Positions 60,239-64,000 of a DNA stretch of 64,000 bases are shown here, piece after piece. The first letter of the stretch is position 1. Every line of letters begins with the position of its first letter. Source of the stretch: Theodoxus fluviatilis (Eukaryota; Mollusca; Gastropoda; Cycloneritida; Neritidae); the NCBI GenBank assembly GCA_034096865.1, contig JAWQFJ010000498.1, positions 27,501 through 91,500 of the forward strand. Direction: 5' to 3'. Position numbers and translations under genes: made by a program. A model generated the notes under the pieces. That model searched no databases. It saw only the letters and a program-made list of their open reading frames with translations, and was not told where the DNA came from.

Positions 60239-62181
60239 TCAGGTAGTCTGCCCCAACATTCTCCCTTCCAGGAATGACCCCCCAGTTGAAACAACGCCTG
60301 AATCGCAGAAGTTCAACCCAGACGAGAAGTCCACCTTCCTGACCGAACTACAGAAGCTTGGGGGTCCAGACGGCCGCAGCTGCAATCCAGTCTGACTCCT
60401 CCCGTCGCTGGGCCCCCTACCCTGACATGCGTCGCAGGACGCGCAAAACCTCTTTACGTCTACACATAGGCCCGGCCAGTAGAAAGTCTTCCATACTTTC
60501 TTCCTGGTTGCCCTGACCCCGAGGTGCCCAGTCATAGGTGGATCATGAGCCCACTTCAGCACTTCCCGACGCAGCTGCTTGGGAACGACCAACTGATGGT
60601 AGGACCCAGATGGCCCTGAAAACACCCTATGATAGAGAGTCCCCTTCCTCACGAAACTGATCGTACCTACACCAGAGACTACCTGCTTCCCAGTCCGGGC
60701 ATATTCGCGGACCCTTTCCAGAGTCTCATCCCCAGACTGCATCTCGGCCACCTCTTCCGGCCCTGTCTGTCCAATTAACGGCCCAGCTACCACAACGGGT
60801 TCGCCGGCCCCCTGCTTCTTGCGCGCATGCGCCCTCGTTTCCGTGGTGCCCGCTTCGGGATCCCTGCTGTATACCGGGACCTTAATCACTCGCCCATCTT
60901 CCAACTCTACCTCGTTCCCTATGATGACTGGGAGCAAGGGGTTTTTCATTACGAGGCCTACTGCCTTTCCTGTGAAGAATGGTGAGACCATATCAACCAC
61001 AGCCATGTCACAGGCAGTCTGGTAATTTGTGGAGGCCAACGTCACGTACTGCTTCCTACCAGTCAACGCGCTAGGATGGACAAGTTGCGAGTCGACTATG
61101 AGAGCATCTGACCCCGTATCTCTCAGAGCAGGCACCTCAGCCCCATTCAGCCGGACCATACATCGCGGCTCAAACGGTCTCTGGCAACACGACTCGCACA
61201 GTGAAGGCACCCTGCCTGGGACGACTTTCCCTGGGGAACTCGCGACCCCACCCATTGGTGACCTAACGACCATCCCCACTCGCTTGCAGTCCTTCTTCAG
61301 ATGTCCCTTCCGGAAACATCTGAAGCACAACCCTTTCTCTTTCGCCTCTCGGATGCTACCCTGGGAGCTAGAAATCTTATTCTCACCACCTTTCTCTTCT
61401 TCCCCCGAACCTCTTTTCGATGGGCTGGCATTGGGGGACAAGAACTGGGACCTCTTTACAGATCTCTTTGCCTCAATCACTATGTCTGCCGCCTCAGCAG
61501 CTTCCACCACGCTTGCGGGCTTCCTCTCCCTGACCTTTATCACTAGATCAGGAGACAACGTCTCCATTAGCTGTTCCGTCACCATCACATCCACTAGGTC
61601 TTGAGGATCATCAAAGTTCTTCTGTGAGAGGCAAACCCACTTGTGAAAGTAGCTCTTGATTCTCACCACAAACTGGGCAAAGGACTCCCCTAACTCCTTC
61701 CTCGCCTCCCGGAACTTTCTCCTGTATCCTTCTGCCGTGAGGTTGAAACGTTTCAATAGGGCGTCCCGGAACCTATCATAGTTCCCCGCTTCTTCGGCTG
61801 GGAGTGCGAAATACAACGACCTAGCTGTACCTCTGAGCTGAGGTAAAATACGTGCTACCCACGTTTCCCTCTTCCACCCCTGAGTGTCAGCTATCTGCTC
61901 AAACTGGCTGAGATACTCATCAATGTTGTCACTTTCTTCTAATACCGGAATCTTCACTCCCTTAATAGTCTTTTTCTCTCTTCTCTTCTCTCTCTTCGCG
62001 GCGCTTCCGCTCCTCCTCCTCCTTCTTCTCCTTCTCTTCTTTCTTCTCGCGACGCTTCCGCTCCTCCCTTTCTTCCTTACGCTGCTCTTCCTCCTTCTCC
62101 TCACGACGCTTCCGCTCCTCCCTTTCTTCCTTACGCTGCTCTTCCTCCTTCTCCTCACGACGCTTCCGCTCCTCCCTTTCT
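60239..62181 (-). CDS. Gypsy gag-protease-integrase (N-terminal) part, truncated
   Basis: After Arg/Lys/Glu-rich residues comes a Gag domain, then the CCHC knuckle CFRCFRKGHLKKDC, a protease motif LRDTGSDALIVD and the integrase zinc finger (HDPPMTGHLG ... CASCDACQ). It then leaves homology and stops at 60239. Just downstream in another frame, 60227-60265 reads ENVGADYLSRMS, the end of RNase H. So a deletion joins integrase to the RNase H tail. The domain order (RNase H last) shows it is Gmr1-like, as the other Gypsy element here. The first part of gag lies beyond an inserted transposon. Confidence 0.88.
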
Positions 62182-62812
62182 CATAGCTGCCAACTGTTAC
62201 GGAAAAACCGTAAAAAATCGTTTTTTTAATATCTGTCGTCGTTTTCGTTGTTTTCTAAAAAAAATACGGTTTCCGATTTCACAAAAAAAACACGAAATTT
62301 TAAACGAAGCAACTTTGGCTTTCAACATGTTGCGCTAGTCTATCGAGTGAAGTTTTTGTGCTCTCGTTTTCCGCGCCTAGCTGACCACCTTTGAACGCAC
62401 TAGGCCTAGCCTACTGGCTGGAATCGGGAAGGGAGCTCTTCTGCGAATTTCGCGCATGCGCATAGCGGCTGCAGTCAACATGGCGTCGAGTTCGACTAGC
62501 GCAGAGAAAAATAATGCGAAGCCGAAACGATTACAACGATACATTGCGGCTTACAAGGAAAAGTTTCCATGGGCCGCTCCGTGTCCATCAAGAGGTGAAA
62601 AGTTTGCTTTCTGTACTGCATGCAGATGTGCGGTGAATATTTCTCACGGAGGAAGAAACGATCTAGCCGACCATGAAAAGACCACCAAACACAAAAAAAA
62701 TTGCGAAGCTGAACAATCAAAAGCTATATAAAATAATTAATGCTTTGTAATATAATGGGCTTTCTTCTTTTTCTTCTTGTTCTTCTTCTTCGTCTTCTTC
62801 TTCTTTTTCTTC

Positions 62813-62880
<68 letters not shown>

Positions 62881-63033
62881 AGTTTTCCTTTCAGGAGATG
62901 AGAAATGTGCCTTTCAGATTGCAAAAAAGGCTTCAGCTTCAGGGGCCCCGCTATTCGGGAGGGGGGCGTACCCCCCTCCCGGACCCACCCCCCACATGTT
63001 ACGGTTTTTAACTTTGGAAGGTTGGCAGCTATG
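62182..63033 (+). mobile_element. DNA transposon inserted in gag, with zinc-finger frame
   Basis: Inverted ends CATAGCTGCCAAC and GTTGGCAGCTATG; perfect 6-bp target duplication CTTTCT at 62176-62181 and 63034-63039. 852 bp, including a (TTA)n tract at 62817-62880. It contains a BED-like finger frame but no catalytic domain. Confidence 0.88.
62456..62731 (+). CDS. Zinc-finger protein fragment of the inserted transposon, 91 aa
   Basis: Reads RLQRYIAAYKEKFPW, then CTACRCAVNISHGGRNDLAD and HEKTTKHKKNCE: a CxxC...H...H finger like those at 3851 and 27558. In hAT-like transposases this finger binds DNA. No catalytic part follows; an alternative start is at 62480. Confidence 0.6.
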   Translation: MRIAAAVNMASSSTSAEKNNAKPKRLQRYIAAYKEKFPWAAPCPSRGEKFAFCTACRCAVNISHGGRNDLADHEKTTKHKKNCEAEQSKAI

Positions 63034-63593
63034 CTTTCTTCCTTACGCTGCTCTTCCTCCTTCTCCTCACGACGCTTCCGCTCCTCCTCCTCCTTCTTCT
63101 CCTTCTCCTCTTCTTTCTTCTCGCAACGCTTCCGCTCCTCCCTTTCTTCCTTACGCTGCTCTTTCTCCTTCTCCTCACGACGCTTCCGCTCCTCCCTTTC
63201 TTCCTTACGCTGCTCTTCCTCCTTCTCCTCACGACGCTTCCGCTCCTCCTTTTCCATCTTCAACAACTGTAGAAACATGCCACTAGTGTCTACTCCAGGT
63301 GAGAGCAACCTTGGAATTTCCCCCTCGTTTTCGTCACCCTCCCCTGGAGGTACCCCCAACCCTGCTTCAGCTTGGCCGGGCGTGAGGTAACCGCCCCTCT
63401 GTCGCACCGAAAAGTCAAATGGCTTACCTCGACCGCGCCCCCTCCTCGACGGAGATGGTGACTTACGCCTACCACGAGGTGTAGCTTCAACCAGCGGTCG
63501 AAGCTCCCCTTCCCCCTGCCCATGCTCCACATGACCTTCCTCGGTCTGACTTGCCGCTGCTTTCTCCGCCATTGCCTTGGACCGGGTCAACAT
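63034..63593 (-). pseudogene. Gag N-terminus of the second Gypsy element, cut off by a transposon
   Basis: Opens MLTRSKAMAEKAAASQ, then a Gly/Arg-rich and a repetitive Glu/Arg/Lys region. The frame enters the inserted transposon at 63033 and ends there. The continuation lies at 62181 and below. Confidence 0.8.
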
Positions 63594-64000
63594 GGGCGCC
63601 GAACAGCCAACACCTTACTTCTTTATGAACCCCGAGCAGTCTTTCCTGAAAGTACTTTTGGTTATAAAATTAGAACACTTGCTCTCTATGTTTCAGGCAT
63701 GACTGGGAACACTCACCAACATGAAACAACACAAAGACAACCAATGACCACACAAAACTCCCTATTACTCTGAATTATACCACAAAACAAATAGAGTTCC
63801 TGAGCGAAATGAAATTTGGCATATCCCTAGACGAGCCCCCAATGTCGCGCCCACACCCGTTGGGTAGGACCTTAACCTCTCATGCAGAGGGAGTCAGGAA
63901 CTCACAGACAACTTTTATAACAAACACATATTTATTAATCCCTTGCCCACCCCGCAGAATAAATGAAATGGGAATGAAAGTGATTAATGATAATGATTCC

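Larger units (their letters stand above)
59053..64000 (-). mobile_element. Internally deleted Gmr1-like Gypsy element (right end outside window)
   Basis: 3' LTR at 59053-60144 and the beginning of the 5' LTR at 63843-64000, with TGTCGCGCCC at both starts. A polypurine tract (complement of TATCCCCCCCTTAAAAC) lies at 60145. The primer site TGGGGGCTCGTCTAGGG (minus strand, 63841 down) resembles a tRNA-Pro type site. The 5' flank ATCGT (59048-59052) should reappear right of the window. Gag is split by a DNA transposon; integrase catalytic core, RT and most of RNase H are missing. Confidence 0.9.

Noticed and set aside
61029..61604. 191-codon plus-strand frame
   Set aside because: Antisense shadow of the second Gypsy gag.

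Overview
This is an animal nuclear genome window: long AT-rich introns, consensus GT/AG splice sites and many transposons, minisatellites and microsatellites. I infer a marine mollusc, probably a gastropod, from the repeat content (AGGTCA-rich repeats, Gmr1-like Gypsy elements); this is not proven by the sequence.

Almost the whole window is one plus-strand gene. Nineteen coding exons (404 to 58796) join with compatible splice phases into the first ~645 residues of an RNF17/TDRD4-type protein (the family of Drosophila Qin/Kumo): a split RING finger, two B-box-like zinc fingers, an acidic/coiled-coil linker and the first extended Tudor domain. The gene runs off the right edge. The only weak joint is the acceptor of exon 16, where a non-CAG acceptor or an unseen exon is needed.

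Everything else sits in its introns. Introns 2-4 (1.7-16.6 kb) hold a 67-bp minisatellite, a hAT-like transposon with a zinc-finger transposase exon, a HINE (Helentron-like) copy, and a cluster of TTAA-flanked (piggyBac-like) elements, some nested in a SINE. Intron 5 (16.8-26.3 kb) holds a 78-bp minisatellite split by a young, intact 6.3-kb Gypsy element whose integrase lies before the reverse transcriptase (Gmr1-type order). Introns 6-9 hold another hAT-like element, HINEs nested in each other, two short MITEs with perfect 6-bp target duplications, and a piggyBac remnant. Introns 16-18 hold another HINE, a hAT-type MITE, a solo LTR, a 64-copy 36-bp satellite open in frame, a truncated piggyBac copy and a 3.2-kb TTAA element carrying a small two-exon gene. 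After exon 19 comes a second Gmr1-like Gypsy element, internally deleted (most of integrase, RT and most of RNase H are gone) and split in gag by a zinc-finger DNA transposon.

Biologically, RNF17-type Tudor proteins act in the germline piRNA pathway that silences transposons, so this is a transposon-defence gene whose introns are built largely of transposons. All HINE copies share the gene's orientation.
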